DNA from: Microbacterium invictum
GTDB lineage: Bacteria > Actinomycetota > Actinomycetes > Actinomycetales > Microbacteriaceae
DNA: 64,000 bases
Reading direction: 5' to 3'
Assembly: GCF_034421375.1 (NCBI RefSeq)
Contig: NZ_CP139779.1
Span: 2,480,001-2,544,000 of the forward strand
The first letter of the stretch is position 1. Each line of letters opens with the position of its first letter. The position numbers and the translations under genes are program-made. Below are positions 17,333-24,650 of this stretch, piece after piece. The notes beneath the pieces were generated by a model that worked only from the letters and a program-made list of their open reading frames with translations, was not told where the DNA came from and did no database searches.

Positions 17333-18418
17333 ATGAGCTGGCTGGACGACGCCGACGACGACCTCGACTTCGACGAGGCGGACGTGCGCGTCCGCCCGAA
17401 TCCGAAGGCGAATCGCCCGCGGACCAAGCGCCGCCCGGCTCATGCCGACGCGCAGATCGGCCGGGTCCTCGGGGTCGACCGCGGCCGTTATGCGGTGCTC
17501 GTCGACGAGGACGCCGACGACGAGCACGAGATCATCGCGATGCGCGCCAGGGAGCTGCGCAAGACGCCGATCGTCACGGGCGACCGCGCGCGGCTCGTGG
17601 GCGACACCTCCGGAGGCGAGGGGACCCTCGCCCGCATCGTCGGCATCGAGGAGCGCTCGTCGCTCCTGCGCCGCAGCGCCGACGACACCGACCAGGTCGA
17701 GCGCGTCATCGTGGCAAACGCCGACCAGATGCTCGTCGTCGTCGCCGCCGCGGATCCCGAGCCGCGTGAGCGCCTCGTCGACCGCTACCTCGTCGCGGCC
17801 CTCGACGCCGGCATCCGACCGCTCCTGGTCGTGACGAAGACCGACCTGGCCGACCCCGCCGAGTTCCTCAGCCACTTCGAAGGTCTCGACCTCGAGGTGT
17901 TCACCAGCGCCCGCGGCGAGATGCCGGTCGAGCGCATCGGCGCCTCGCTCGCGGGACACGCCACGGTCTTCGTCGGGCACTCCGGCGTCGGCAAGTCCAC
18001 CCTGGTGAACGCCCTCGTCCCCGAGGCGCACCGGGCGACCGGACACGTCAACGAGGTCACCGGACGGGGCCGCCACACCTCCAGCTCCACGGTGTCGCTC
18101 CGCTACCGGGGAACAGAGGGATCGGGCTGGGTGATCGACACCCCCGGCGTCCGCTCCTTCGGTCTCGGTCATGTCGACCCTTCCAACATCCTCCGCGCCT
18201 TCACCGAGCTGGCCGAGGTGGCCGAGGAGTGCCCGCGCGGGTGCACGCACCTCCCCGATGCGCCCGACTGCGCGCTCGTCGAGGCGGCCGCCGAGGGACG
18301 GCTGGGCCCGACCGGCTCCGCGCGGCTGGACTCGCTGCAGCGGCTTCTCTCGACCTTCGCCGACCGCTCCGACCGGGCGGTGACGCGGCATCCCGCGCGC
18401 CCTAGGCTGGAGTCATGA
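17333..18418 (+). CDS. rsgA: Ribosome small-subunit-dependent GTPase A
   Basis: Circularly permuted GTPase assisting late 30S maturation, 361 residues. An OB-fold N-terminal domain (about 45-110) precedes the GTPase core with permuted order: G4 VTKTDL, G1 GHSGVGKSTL, G3 DTPGVRSFG. A C-terminal zinc-knuckle region follows (CPRGCTHLPDAPDCA). The acidic N terminus (DDADDDLDFDEADV) is typical of actinobacterial copies. It starts 7 bases after aroA, and its stop overlaps the bcp start (ATGA). Confidence 0.93.
   Translation: MSWLDDADDDLDFDEADVRVRPNPKANRPRTKRRPAHADAQIGRVLGVDRGRYAVLVDEDADDEHEIIAMRARELRKTPIVTGDRARLVGDTSGGEGTLARIVGIEERSSLLRRSADDTDQVERVIVANADQMLVVVAAADPEPRERLVDRYLVAALDAGIRPLLVVTKTDLADPAEFLSHFEGLDLEVFTSARGEMPVERIGASLAGHATVFVGHSGVGKSTLVNALVPEAHRATGHVNEVTGRGRHTSSSTVSLRYRGTEGSGWVIDTPGVRSFGLGHVDPSNILRAFTELAEVAEECPRGCTHLPDAPDCALVEAAAEGRLGPTGSARLDSLQRLLSTFADRSDRAVTRHPARPRLES
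18403..18408 (+). promoter_or_regulatory. Possible internal -10 box for bcp
   Basis: TAGGCT ends 6 bases before the bcp ATG, inside the last codons of rsgA. This is the same geometry as the leaderless promoters in the window. GGAG in the 6-base spacer may instead serve as a ribosome-binding site in the operon mRNA. Confidence 0.4.
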
Positions 18419-18885
18419 CGCGTCTGGAACCCGGAGACCTCGCCCCCGATTTCACCCTCGACGATCAGGACTCCTCCCCGGTCTCGCTCGCCGACTTCCG
18501 CGGCAGCGGCGTGGTGCTGTTCTTCTACCCTGCCGCGATGACGCCCGGATGCACGACCGAGGCCTGCGACTTCCGCGACTCTCTCGCCCCGCTTCAGGCA
18601 GCGGGGTATCAGGTGCTGGGTATCTCGCGCGACGACGCCGCGACCCTGCGGACCTTCCGCGAGCGCGACGGCCTGACCTATCCGCTCCTCAGCGACCCCG
18701 ACCACGCCGTGCACGACGCTTACGGCGCGTGGGGCGAGAAGACCAACTACGGCAAGACGGTGCAGGGCGTCATCCGCTCGACCTTCGTGGTCGACCCGGA
18801 GGGCCGCATCGCCCACGCGCTCTACAACGTCAAGGCCACCGGCCACGTCGCCCGGGTGCGGAGCATCCTGGGCCTGGCCGCCTGA
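18415..18885 (+). CDS. bcp: Thioredoxin-dependent peroxiredoxin (Bcp/PrxQ)
   Basis: A 156-residue PrxQ-type peroxidase reducing H2O2 and organic hydroperoxides. The peroxidatic Cys46 sits in PAAMTPGCTTEACDF and the resolving Cys51 five residues later, the atypical 2-Cys helix-2 arrangement. The conserved downstream segments LSDPDHAVHDAYGAWGEK and STFVVDPEGRI are present. Its start overlaps the rsgA stop by four bases. Its presence near sigR-rsrA fits a redox-defence neighbourhood, though it is transcribed with aroA-rsgA. Confidence 0.94.
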   Translation: MTRLEPGDLAPDFTLDDQDSSPVSLADFRGSGVVLFFYPAAMTPGCTTEACDFRDSLAPLQAAGYQVLGISRDDAATLRTFRERDGLTYPLLSDPDHAVHDAYGAWGEKTNYGKTVQGVIRSTFVVDPEGRIAHALYNVKATGHVARVRSILGLAA

Positions 18886-18897
18886 GCCGAGCCCGGG

Positions 18898-19305
18898 TCA
18901 GACCGGCGACTCGGCGTCGTCGCCGGCCTCCCCGCGCGGCGCCGACGTGCGTGTCGCCCAGATGAGTGTGGCGAGCACCACCACCGCCGGCAGTGCCAGC
19001 AGCAGCGCCGAGATCGGCTGCGCGTAGGCCCCCGTCGCCGCACCGAGGGCGACGGCGAGGATCAGCAGCTGGGTGACGATCCCGCCCGATCGCCCCCACG
19101 AGACGCGACGCCACGTGGCACCGGCGAACACCAGGACGATCGCGGCGCCGACGAGGGTGAGCACCAGGAGGGCGAGCGCGGTCGCGAGGATGCCGGTGTC
19201 ACCGCCGATGAGGGCGGCGATCTGCCACGCGACGAGGATCAGCAGTCCGAGGCCCTCGAGGGCGAGCAGGAATCCGGCGATCCGGTGGGCGATGATGTCG
19301 CGCAT
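18898..19305 (-). CDS. Small four-helix membrane protein of unknown function
   Basis: 135 residues with four hydrophobic segments (about 5-33, 40-62, 70-92, 97-118) and a short polar acidic tail (RGEAGDDAESPV). I recognise no family motif. The chosen ATG at 19305 gives the N terminus MRDIIAHRIAGFLLALEGLG, which places the first helix sensibly; an upstream extension of the frame contains no recognisable sequence. It is convergent with bcp, and the gap to whiB1 is 209 bp. Confidence 0.6.
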   Translation of the reverse strand: MRDIIAHRIAGFLLALEGLGLLILVAWQIAALIGGDTGILATALALLVLTLVGAAIVLVFAGATWRRVSWGRSGGIVTQLLILAVALGAATGAYAQPISALLLALPAVVVLATLIWATRTSAPRGEAGDDAESPV

Positions 19306-19474
19306 GAATTCTCTCGTTCCGGGGGGCGGAAGGAAACCTGGCCGAAACCACGACGTCGACTCTTGATTCCCTTCATGTGCTATGCGAGCATTGATTAAGC
19401 CGTGTGCTCCCACAGCGACGTGGGGCGAGCATCCGCTCGCACTCCCACAGGGTATCGGCCCCGGTTCCGGGACA

Positions 19475-19480
19475 TACCAT
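19475..19480 (+). promoter_or_regulatory. Candidate -10 box for whiB1
   Basis: TACCAT lies 35 bases before the whiB1 ATG and is flanked upstream by GGTAT, its near mirror. A clear AAGGAG ribosome-binding site at 19502-19507 follows. The rest of the 209-bp gap (19306-19514) shows no gene. Confidence 0.4.
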
Positions 19481-19514
19481 TTCCCCCACCCATTCTGCAT
19501 CAAGGAGCACCACC

Positions 19515-19763
19515 ATGGATTGGCGCGACAAGGCCGCCTGCCTCACCGTCGACCCCGAGCTGTTCTTCCCCGTCGGGAACACCGGGCCCGCTGTCGACCA
19601 GATCGAGAAGGCCAAGTCCGTCTGCGCCCGCTGCACGGTCACCGAGACCTGTCTGCAGTACGCCCTCGAGAGCGGTCAGGACTCCGGCGTGTGGGGCGGA
19701 CTGTCCGAGGACGAGCGCCGAGCCCTCAAGCGTCGCGCCGCGCGCGCCCGTCGCGCAAGCTGA
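19515..19763 (+). CDS. whiB1: WhiB-family iron-sulfur transcription factor WhiB1
   Basis: An 82-residue protein with the four cluster cysteines at 9, 37, 40 and 46, the GVWGG turn (58-62) and a basic RRALKRRAARARRAS tail for DNA binding. The N terminus MDWRDKAAC and the PELFFPVGNTGPA stretch match mycobacterial WhiB1, an essential nitric-oxide-sensitive regulator that contacts SigA region 4. The start is fixed by AAGGAG 7 bases upstream. As in M. tuberculosis (Rv3219/Rv3220c), it faces pdtaS. Confidence 0.93.
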   Translation: MDWRDKAACLTVDPELFFPVGNTGPAVDQIEKAKSVCARCTVTETCLQYALESGQDSGVWGGLSEDERRALKRRAARARRAS

Positions 19764-19793
19764 CGTCTTTCGCGCCGTCTGACGCACTTCCCT

Positions 19794-19831
19794 CCGCGGT
19801 TCACCGCGGTCTCCCCGGTTCAGAACCGCGG
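19794..19831 (+). terminator. Hairpin downstream of whiB1
   Basis: CCGCGGTTC and GAACCGCGG pair perfectly over 9 bp around a 20-base loop, 30 bases after the whiB1 stop. The loop can also form a smaller competing stem (CCGCGGT/ACCGCGG). Confidence 0.6.
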
Positions 19832-19903
19832 GTCTCAGGCGCGCCGCACCGCCCGACCGGGCAGCTGACCGGCGCGTCGCGCCGCATCCCCGCCATTCTG
19901 CAC

Positions 19904-19930
19904 GCTGCGACCCCGGCACCGGGTCGCAGC
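19904..19930. terminator. Hairpin between convergent whiB1 and pdtaS
   Basis: GCTGCGACCC / GGGTCGCAGC is a perfect 10-bp stem with a 7-base loop, 11 bases past the pdtaS stop on its strand. Likely the pdtaS terminator. Confidence 0.7.
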
Positions 19931-19941
19931 GGAGGGGCGCC

Positions 19942-21426
19942 TCAGCCCTGCATCCGCTCGATGTAGCGCAGGGGGATCTCGATCGTGACCTCGGTGCCGC
20001 TACCGACCAGCGTGTGCCAGTCGATGGTTCCCCCGAGCTCCCCCTGGATGAGGGTGCGCACGATCTGCGTGCCGAGCCCCCGGCCGACCAGGCCCTCGGG
20101 CAGACCCACGCCCGTATCGCGCACCCGCACCTCGAGCCGCTCGTCGGTGCGGTCGGCGAGGATCTCCACGTCACCCTCCTGCCCGGCGAGCCCGTGCTCG
20201 ACCGCGTTGGTGACGAGCTCGGTGAGCGCCAGTGCCAGCGGGGTCGCGTAGGCGCTCGGTAGGATGCCGAACCGCCCCGTCGAGCGCGTCCGCGCGCGGG
20301 TGTTCGGGGCGGCGGCGACCTCGGCGACGAGCTTCAGCACGCGCGCGAAGACGTCGTCGAAGTCCACGCTCTGCGTGAGCCCCTCCGACAGGGTGTCGTG
20401 CACGACGGCGATCGCCGACACGCGGCGCATCGCCTGGGTGAGCGCCTCACGGGCCTCGTCGGAGTGCGAGCGCCGCGCCTGGATCCGCAGCAGCGACGCG
20501 ACGGTCTGCAGATTGTTCTTCACGCGGTGATGGATCTCGCGGATCGTGGCGTCCTTGGTGATGAGCTCCTGCTCCTGGTGGCGCAGCTCGCTGACGTCGC
20601 GGCACAGGACGATCGCACCGATGCGGGTGCCGCGGTCGCGCAGCGGAATGGTCCGCAGCGACACGGTCACCCCCTGGGCCTCGATGTCGGCGCGCCACGG
20701 CGCACGGCCGGTCACGACGAGCGGCAGCGACTCGTCGAACTCCCGCCGGGTGGTGAGGATGCGGGTGGTGACCTCCACCAGCGACTCCCCCTCCAGCTCG
20801 TCGTCGAAGCCCATGCGGTTGAACGCCGACAGCGCGTTGGGGCTCGCGAAGGTGACCACGCCGGCGGGGTCGATGCGGATGAGCCCGTCCGATGCGCGGG
20901 GTGCGCCGCGCCGCGGCGCCGTCGGGGTGGACAGGTCGGGGAAGTCGCCCGATGCGATCATGCCGAACAGGTCGTCGGCGCAGTCGTTGAAGGTGATCTG
21001 CTGCCGCGACGGCGTGCGGGTCTCGCCGAGATTGGTGTGGCGGGTCAGGACACCGACCGTCTCGGCCGTCTCGCCGGTTCGGCGGAGGATCGGCACGGCG
21101 CGGACGCGGGTGGGCGTCTCTTCGAACCAGTCCGGTGAGGCGGAGTCGACGATGCGGCCCGAGACGAAGGCGTCCCTGACCTGGGTCGCCCACTGCGGCC
21201 GGACCCGGTCGCTGACGATGTCGCGGTAGAACAGCGTCGCCGCTCCGCTCGGCCGGGTGTGCGCCACGGCGATGAAGGAGTCGTCGGCGGTGGGCACCCA
21301 GATGACGATGTCGGCGAAGGCGAGGTCGGCCAGCAGCTGCCCATCACCGGCGAGGCGGTGCAGCCACTCGACATCCTCCGACCGGGAGCGGCCCTGCGCG
21401 TACACGAGATCACTGAGCGTCGACAC
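19942..21426 (-). CDS. pdtaS: Sensor histidine kinase PdtaS
   Basis: A 494-residue soluble kinase: an N-terminal GAF-like domain (about 20-160), a PAS domain (about 175-285; GLIRIDPAGVVTFASPNALS) and a HisKA_2/HATPase module with the H-box IHHRVKNNLQTVASLLRIQ (His299-His300), the asparagine box ELVTNAVEHG and the glycine boxes DTGVGLPEG and GRGLGTQIV. The family signals to the antiterminator PdtaR, which is not in the window. The GTG start follows TAGGCT by 7 bases, so it is probably leaderless. The same neighbour (whiB1) is found in mycobacteria. Confidence 0.92.
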   Translation of the reverse strand: MSTLSDLVYAQGRSRSEDVEWLHRLAGDGQLLADLAFADIVIWVPTADDSFIAVAHTRPSGAATLFYRDIVSDRVRPQWATQVRDAFVSGRIVDSASPDWFEETPTRVRAVPILRRTGETAETVGVLTRHTNLGETRTPSRQQITFNDCADDLFGMIASGDFPDLSTPTAPRRGAPRASDGLIRIDPAGVVTFASPNALSAFNRMGFDDELEGESLVEVTTRILTTRREFDESLPLVVTGRAPWRADIEAQGVTVSLRTIPLRDRGTRIGAIVLCRDVSELRHQEQELITKDATIREIHHRVKNNLQTVASLLRIQARRSHSDEAREALTQAMRRVSAIAVVHDTLSEGLTQSVDFDDVFARVLKLVAEVAAAPNTRARTRSTGRFGILPSAYATPLALALTELVTNAVEHGLAGQEGDVEILADRTDERLEVRVRDTGVGLPEGLVGRGLGTQIVRTLIQGELGGTIDWHTLVGSGTEVTIEIPLRYIERMQG

Positions 21427-21433
21427 GGCATCC

Positions 21434-21439
21434 AGCCTA
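21434..21439 (-). promoter_or_regulatory. -10 box for pdtaS (leaderless)
   Basis: TAGGCT on the minus strand, 7 bases before the GTG start, in the 42-bp gap to the upstream ATPase gene. Confidence 0.55.
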
Positions 21440-21468
21440 GGTGCGGTGGTGGGGAGGGATGCTGCGGC

Positions 21469-22869
21469 TCAGCGCGCCTCGGAGGCGGCGACCGCTCCGC
21501 GGCGCGGCGCGCGGCGTCCAGACGGCCGCGGGTCGTCGAGCGCGGAACGCTCGACCCGCTCGACCCGCTCGACCCTGGCCGGGCGCGTGCGCCGGGCGCG
21601 CTGCGCGCGGCGGGAGGATCCGGGCGCCGGCGGGGCGAGGGTCTCGCCGACGAACCGGCGGATCGCCGCGGCGAACGGCGAGCGCGGCGCGACCTCGGCG
21701 ATGGGCCGGGCCGAGAGCAGAGCCGCATCCGCCGAGCGGGCGTCGTACGGGACGAACCAGACCTCGCGGATTCCGGCGAAGCGGTCGAGGGTGCGGCGCA
21801 CCTGCCCCCGGGCGTCGATGCCCAGGGCTCCGGGGCGGAGCCGGTTCGCGAGAACGGCGACGGGGGTCGTCCCGATGGTCGCCCGCAGCTCGGTGTAGCC
21901 GCGAAGGAATCGGGCGATCCCGACGGGGTCGGCCGCGGCGACCGCGACGACCTGGTCGGCGACGCCGAGCGCCGCGAGGGTCGCGGCGTTGCGCCGCGGG
22001 CCGTCGAGGTCGCTGACGATCTCTTCGTCGCGCTCAAGGGAGGCCGAGACGTCGACGACGGTGAACTCGGCCCACGCGCGGCAGGCCTCCAGCGCAGCGG
22101 TGACCCGCGCGTGCGTGAGCTCCGGCCATCGCGACGGACGGTTGATCCCGGCCAGGACCCGCACACCGGTGCGGCCGAGCGGGGCACTGATGCGTTCGAG
22201 CTCGGCGGTGGTCAGCTCGCCCCGGCCCGCGTGACGGCAGGCGGCGGCGAAACCCGGCCCTTCGTCGGCGAGTCCCAGGGCGAGGGCGAGTGCGGGAGCA
22301 TGCGCGTCGGCATCCACGAGGGCGACGCGTCGTCCGCCGCGGGCGAGTTCGAGGGCGAGTTCGACCGCGACGGTGGAGCGCCCGGGCGCTCCTGCCGGCC
22401 CCCAGACGGCGATCACGCGCGGCAGCGGAGACTCCTCCCGGGATCCTGGCCCCGCCGCCCCCGACGACGTCGAGGGATCCCCGCCCGCACCGGCTGGCTC
22501 GGCCAGGGTGATCGCTTCGGCGATCCGCCATCCCGGGTCGCCGAGCCTGAGCGTCGCCTCCAGCCCGTAGGCCTCGACGAGCGGGCGATCGGTGTCGTGG
22601 GCGCAGAGCGCGACGATCCGGACGCCGTACCGGTCGCACAGGGCGACGGCGGCGGCGGTCATGGTGCGCCGATCGGCCTGGAGGACGACCGCCTCGACCT
22701 CGCGGAGTGCCGTCGCGGTGACGCGGGCATCGCTGCCGTACGCGGCATCTTCACCGGCGAGCGCCAGCGCGTCCGCGGCGACGACCGAGACCACCTCGAT
22801 GCGCTCCACGGCGAGCTCGTGAGCCAGGGCCGGTCCCTGCGGGCCATCGACCGCCACGAGGACCTTCAT
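21469..22869 (-). CDS. CpaE/MinD-like P-loop ATPase
   Basis: 466 residues. The N-terminal 120 residues resemble a receiver-like or CpaE atypical domain (MKVLVAVDGPQGPALAHELA; AVVLQADRRTMTAA). After a Ser/Gly linker comes a MinD/ParA-type domain (about 150-410) with a deviant Walker A WGPAGAPGRSTVAVELA and VALVDADAHAP. The C-terminal tail is Arg-rich and contains a VER triplet repeat encoded by a 9-base unit copied three times (21549-21575). CpaE-like ATPases normally localise Tad pilus assembly, but no cpaF, tadB/C or flp gene is present here. The start overlaps the SAF-gene stop (ATGA). The partner relation is clear; function is unknown. Confidence 0.72.
   Translation of the reverse strand: MKVLVAVDGPQGPALAHELAVERIEVVSVVAADALALAGEDAAYGSDARVTATALREVEAVVLQADRRTMTAAAVALCDRYGVRIVALCAHDTDRPLVEAYGLEATLRLGDPGWRIAEAITLAEPAGAGGDPSTSSGAAGPGSREESPLPRVIAVWGPAGAPGRSTVAVELALELARGGRRVALVDADAHAPALALALGLADEGPGFAAACRHAGRGELTTAELERISAPLGRTGVRVLAGINRPSRWPELTHARVTAALEACRAWAEFTVVDVSASLERDEEIVSDLDGPRRNAATLAALGVADQVVAVAAADPVGIARFLRGYTELRATIGTTPVAVLANRLRPGALGIDARGQVRRTLDRFAGIREVWFVPYDARSADAALLSARPIAEVAPRSPFAAAIRRFVGETLAPPAPGSSRRAQRARRTRPARVERVERVERSALDDPRPSGRRAPRRGAVAASEAR
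21549..21575. repeat. Three tandem copies of a 9-base unit
   Basis: GCTCGACCC repeated three times without change inside the CpaE-like gene. It encodes Val-Glu-Arg three times near the C terminus. A likely replication-slippage site. Confidence 0.8.
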
Positions 22870-23504
22870 CCCGCACCTCCGACGGCGGGGACGATGGAGA
22901 GGGCGGATTCGTCCGACATCGCCTCGAGCACCGCGGCCACATCCGCCCGCGGGATGACGACCTCGAGGGCCGCGGCACCCCCGCCGATCATCGAGTCGTC
23001 GCGCGTGACAGATGCGACCGTGGCATCCGCGACGAGGATCCGCGGCACGTCGTAGATGCCCGGTTCGACCAGCGGCGCCGACCAGACCTCGACCACGGAT
23101 CCCGCCTCCACCGCCGCCGGGACGTCGACGGAACTGCGGAGCACCACGGTCGTGGTGCGCACGGCGTCGGCGGAATCGACGGCGCTCCGGGGGACGAGTT
23201 CGTCCGATGCGATGGTCCGCGTGGCGACCATCCCCTCCTCGAGCGACCCCTCCGACGACGAGGGTTCGAGGTAGGACCCCTCGAGCACACCGAGAGCGAC
23301 CTCTTCGACGCGGACGTCGTCGGACGACACGACCTCGCCCGAGACGATGGTGCGGGCGGCGACGAAGACGGGCACCGTCTGCCGTGCGGCCGACACGACG
23401 AACCAGACGCCGGCCACGGAGGCCACGATCAGGAGGATGCCGAGGAGGAAACGCGCATCGGCCCACAGGGCGCGGTGGCGGCGGCCGGTGTCGACAGCGG
23501 TCAT
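22866..23504 (-). CDS. SAF-domain membrane protein (CpaB/FlgA-like)
   Basis: 212 residues: a short cytoplasmic start, one transmembrane helix (about 20-42, FLLGILLIVASVAGVWFVV) and an extracytoplasmic SAF domain (about 45-110; VPVFVAARTIVSGEVVSSDDV) followed by a beta-rich region. It resembles CpaB/RcpC, which forms part of Tad pilus secretion. The ATG at 23504 gives a conventional single-pass topology; a longer start adds 10 unrelated residues. It is translationally coupled to the downstream CpaE-like ATPase, so the pair probably forms one envelope device. Widespread in actinobacteria without a complete pilus cluster. Confidence 0.72.
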   Translation of the reverse strand: MTAVDTGRRHRALWADARFLLGILLIVASVAGVWFVVSAARQTVPVFVAARTIVSGEVVSSDDVRVEEVALGVLEGSYLEPSSSEGSLEEGMVATRTIASDELVPRSAVDSADAVRTTTVVLRSSVDVPAAVEAGSVVEVWSAPLVEPGIYDVPRILVADATVASVTRDDSMIGGGAAALEVVIPRADVAAVLEAMSDESALSIVPAVGGAG

Positions 23505-23543
23505 GAGGCCATGTTCGCTCAGACCGCGGAACACGTCGGCGCG

Positions 23544-23568
23544 TTATCCACAGCCCGCGTTATCCACA
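23544..23568 (+). promoter_or_regulatory. Two tandem perfect DnaA boxes
   Basis: TTATCCACA at 23544-23552 and again at 23560-23568, same orientation, 16 bases start to start. They lie in the 115-bp divergent gap between the SAF gene and the HTH gene. TTATCCACA is the classical DnaA recognition 9-mer. With only two boxes and no dnaA/dnaN/gyrB neighbours this is not oriC; a DnaA-controlled promoter or DnaA-titrating site is the likely reading. Confidence 0.6.
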
Positions 23569-23606
23569 ACGCCGCGCGGCCTCGACGGCCGGCGGGCGCC
23601 CGCGAC

Positions 23607-23612
23607 GATAAT
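23607..23612 (+). promoter_or_regulatory. -10-like box for the HTH gene (leaderless)
   Basis: GATAAT 7 bases before the ATG at 23620, and 38 bases after the second DnaA box. The spacing supports the second of two in-frame ATGs as the start. Confidence 0.45.
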
Positions 23613-23619
23613 GGGCGTC

Positions 23620-23901
23620 ATGCCCGAATCCCCGTCCGCCGCCGTGCGCATGCTCGCGCCCGCGCAGGTCGCCGAGGCGCTGGGGATCTCGGTGGACGAG
23701 GTGATCGCGCTCGTCCACGAGCGTCGCCTCCGCGGCGCCCGGGTGGGATCGCCCGCCCGATGGTGCGTGGAGGAGCAGAGCGTCACCGATTACCTCGACG
23801 ATCAGGCCGAGGAGGCCCGCAGGATCGCCCTCTGGCATCAGTCGCAGGAGGCGAGCTTCCCGGAGCTGTGGGGCACCGGGTTCGTCCGCAATCCGGACTG
23901 A
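23620..23901 (+). CDS. Small MerR/excisionase-like helix-turn-helix protein
   Basis: 93 residues. Residues about 10-60 read as a winged helix-turn-helix of the DNA-binding excisionase/MerR kind (LAPAQVAEALGISVDEVIALVHERRLRGARVGSPARWCVEEQSV). A C-terminal extension ending in ELWGTGFVRNP follows. Such single-domain proteins are common core genes in Microbacteriaceae, and nothing nearby suggests a prophage. The in-frame ATG at 23611 is an alternative start. The promoter region carries two DnaA boxes, so expression may follow the replication state. Confidence 0.72.
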   Translation: MPESPSAAVRMLAPAQVAEALGISVDEVIALVHERRLRGARVGSPARWCVEEQSVTDYLDDQAEEARRIALWHQSQEASFPELWGTGFVRNPD

Positions 23902-23915
23902 CCTCCGGTCTGGCG

Positions 23916-24521
23916 TCAGAGGACGCCGACCCCGTCCTCGGCGCGCACCCACGCCAGCGCGGCGAAGGGCACCATCCGGTACCCCGTCACCTCGCCCGCG
24001 CGCCGGGGCGATCCCGGATCGTGCAGGGCGATGTCGAGGTGGTCGGCTCCGGCTCGGTCGATCGTCCCCGTCATCCCTCGTCCGGATGACAGCTGCACCG
24101 CCACCGCGGCGCGGCGGCGCACCAGATCGCGGACGACGAACCCGAACGTCATCCGGCCCGCCAGACCCGAGGGCGCGGCAGCGTCGGCGCGCGCGGTGCG
24201 AAGGAGGTCGGGCTGACTCATCCGGACGCCGACGATCGCCGGGAAGGGGACGAGGGTGATGCCCGTCCGACCAGCGGCGTCGCCGAGCGCCACCCAGTCG
24301 GCGCCGACGCCGAGGACGTGAGCGGCCAGAGATGACCCGTCGACCAGCTCCCACGAGACGCCGGGGTCGGGCGGCGTCGCCAGGAGCGCCGCCAGGCGCT
24401 GGCGCAACTCGAGGCGGGAGAGCCGCAGCCGCTCGGCCTCGGTGTCGAGCGCTGCGCGCTCGGCCTCCCACTCGGAGGCGAGCTGGTCTTCGAGGTCGTC
24501 GAAGAAGCGGTCCCATCGCAC
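23916..24521 (-). CDS. Conserved protein of unknown function
   Basis: 201 residues. The N-terminal 50 residues form an acidic/Arg-rich amphipathic helix (RFFDDLEDQLASEWEAERAAL). The rest is a beta-rich domain with small-barrel repeats (WVALGDAAGRTGITLVPFPAIVGVR; QLSSGRGMTGTIDRAGADHLDIALH) that recalls Sm-like or RNA-binding folds, though I cannot name a family. The GTG at 24521 is set by TACTCT exactly 6 bases upstream. It is convergent with the HTH gene, and its 5' side faces the Rv3235-like gene. Confidence 0.65.
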   Translation of the reverse strand: MRWDRFFDDLEDQLASEWEAERAALDTEAERLRLSRLELRQRLAALLATPPDPGVSWELVDGSSLAAHVLGVGADWVALGDAAGRTGITLVPFPAIVGVRMSQPDLLRTARADAAAPSGLAGRMTFGFVVRDLVRRRAAVAVQLSSGRGMTGTIDRAGADHLDIALHDPGSPRRAGEVTGYRMVPFAALAWVRAEDGVGVL

Positions 24522-24527
24522 CTGGCG

Positions 24528-24533
24528 AGAGTA
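24528..24533 (-). promoter_or_regulatory. -10 box for the 201-residue unknown gene (leaderless)
   Basis: TACTCT on the minus strand, 6 bases before the GTG. Confidence 0.5.
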
Positions 24534-24650
24534 GAGCAGAACGTGAGGAGTCGATGAGAACTTATCCCCAGGGGCGTTCGGGGCTCTTTCTGGGAGTTGT
24601 CCGTGTGTTCTACTTTTCGGCAACCGATGTCCTGACGAGATTGGCGAGAG

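Noticed and set aside
23544..23568. Chromosomal origin of replication
   Set aside because: Only two boxes, no AT-rich unwinding region, and no dnaA, dnaN, rpmH or gyrB genes nearby.
23620..23901. Excisionase of a prophage or integrative element
   Set aside because: No integrase, attachment repeats or phage genes are present, and the surroundings are core genes with conserved order.
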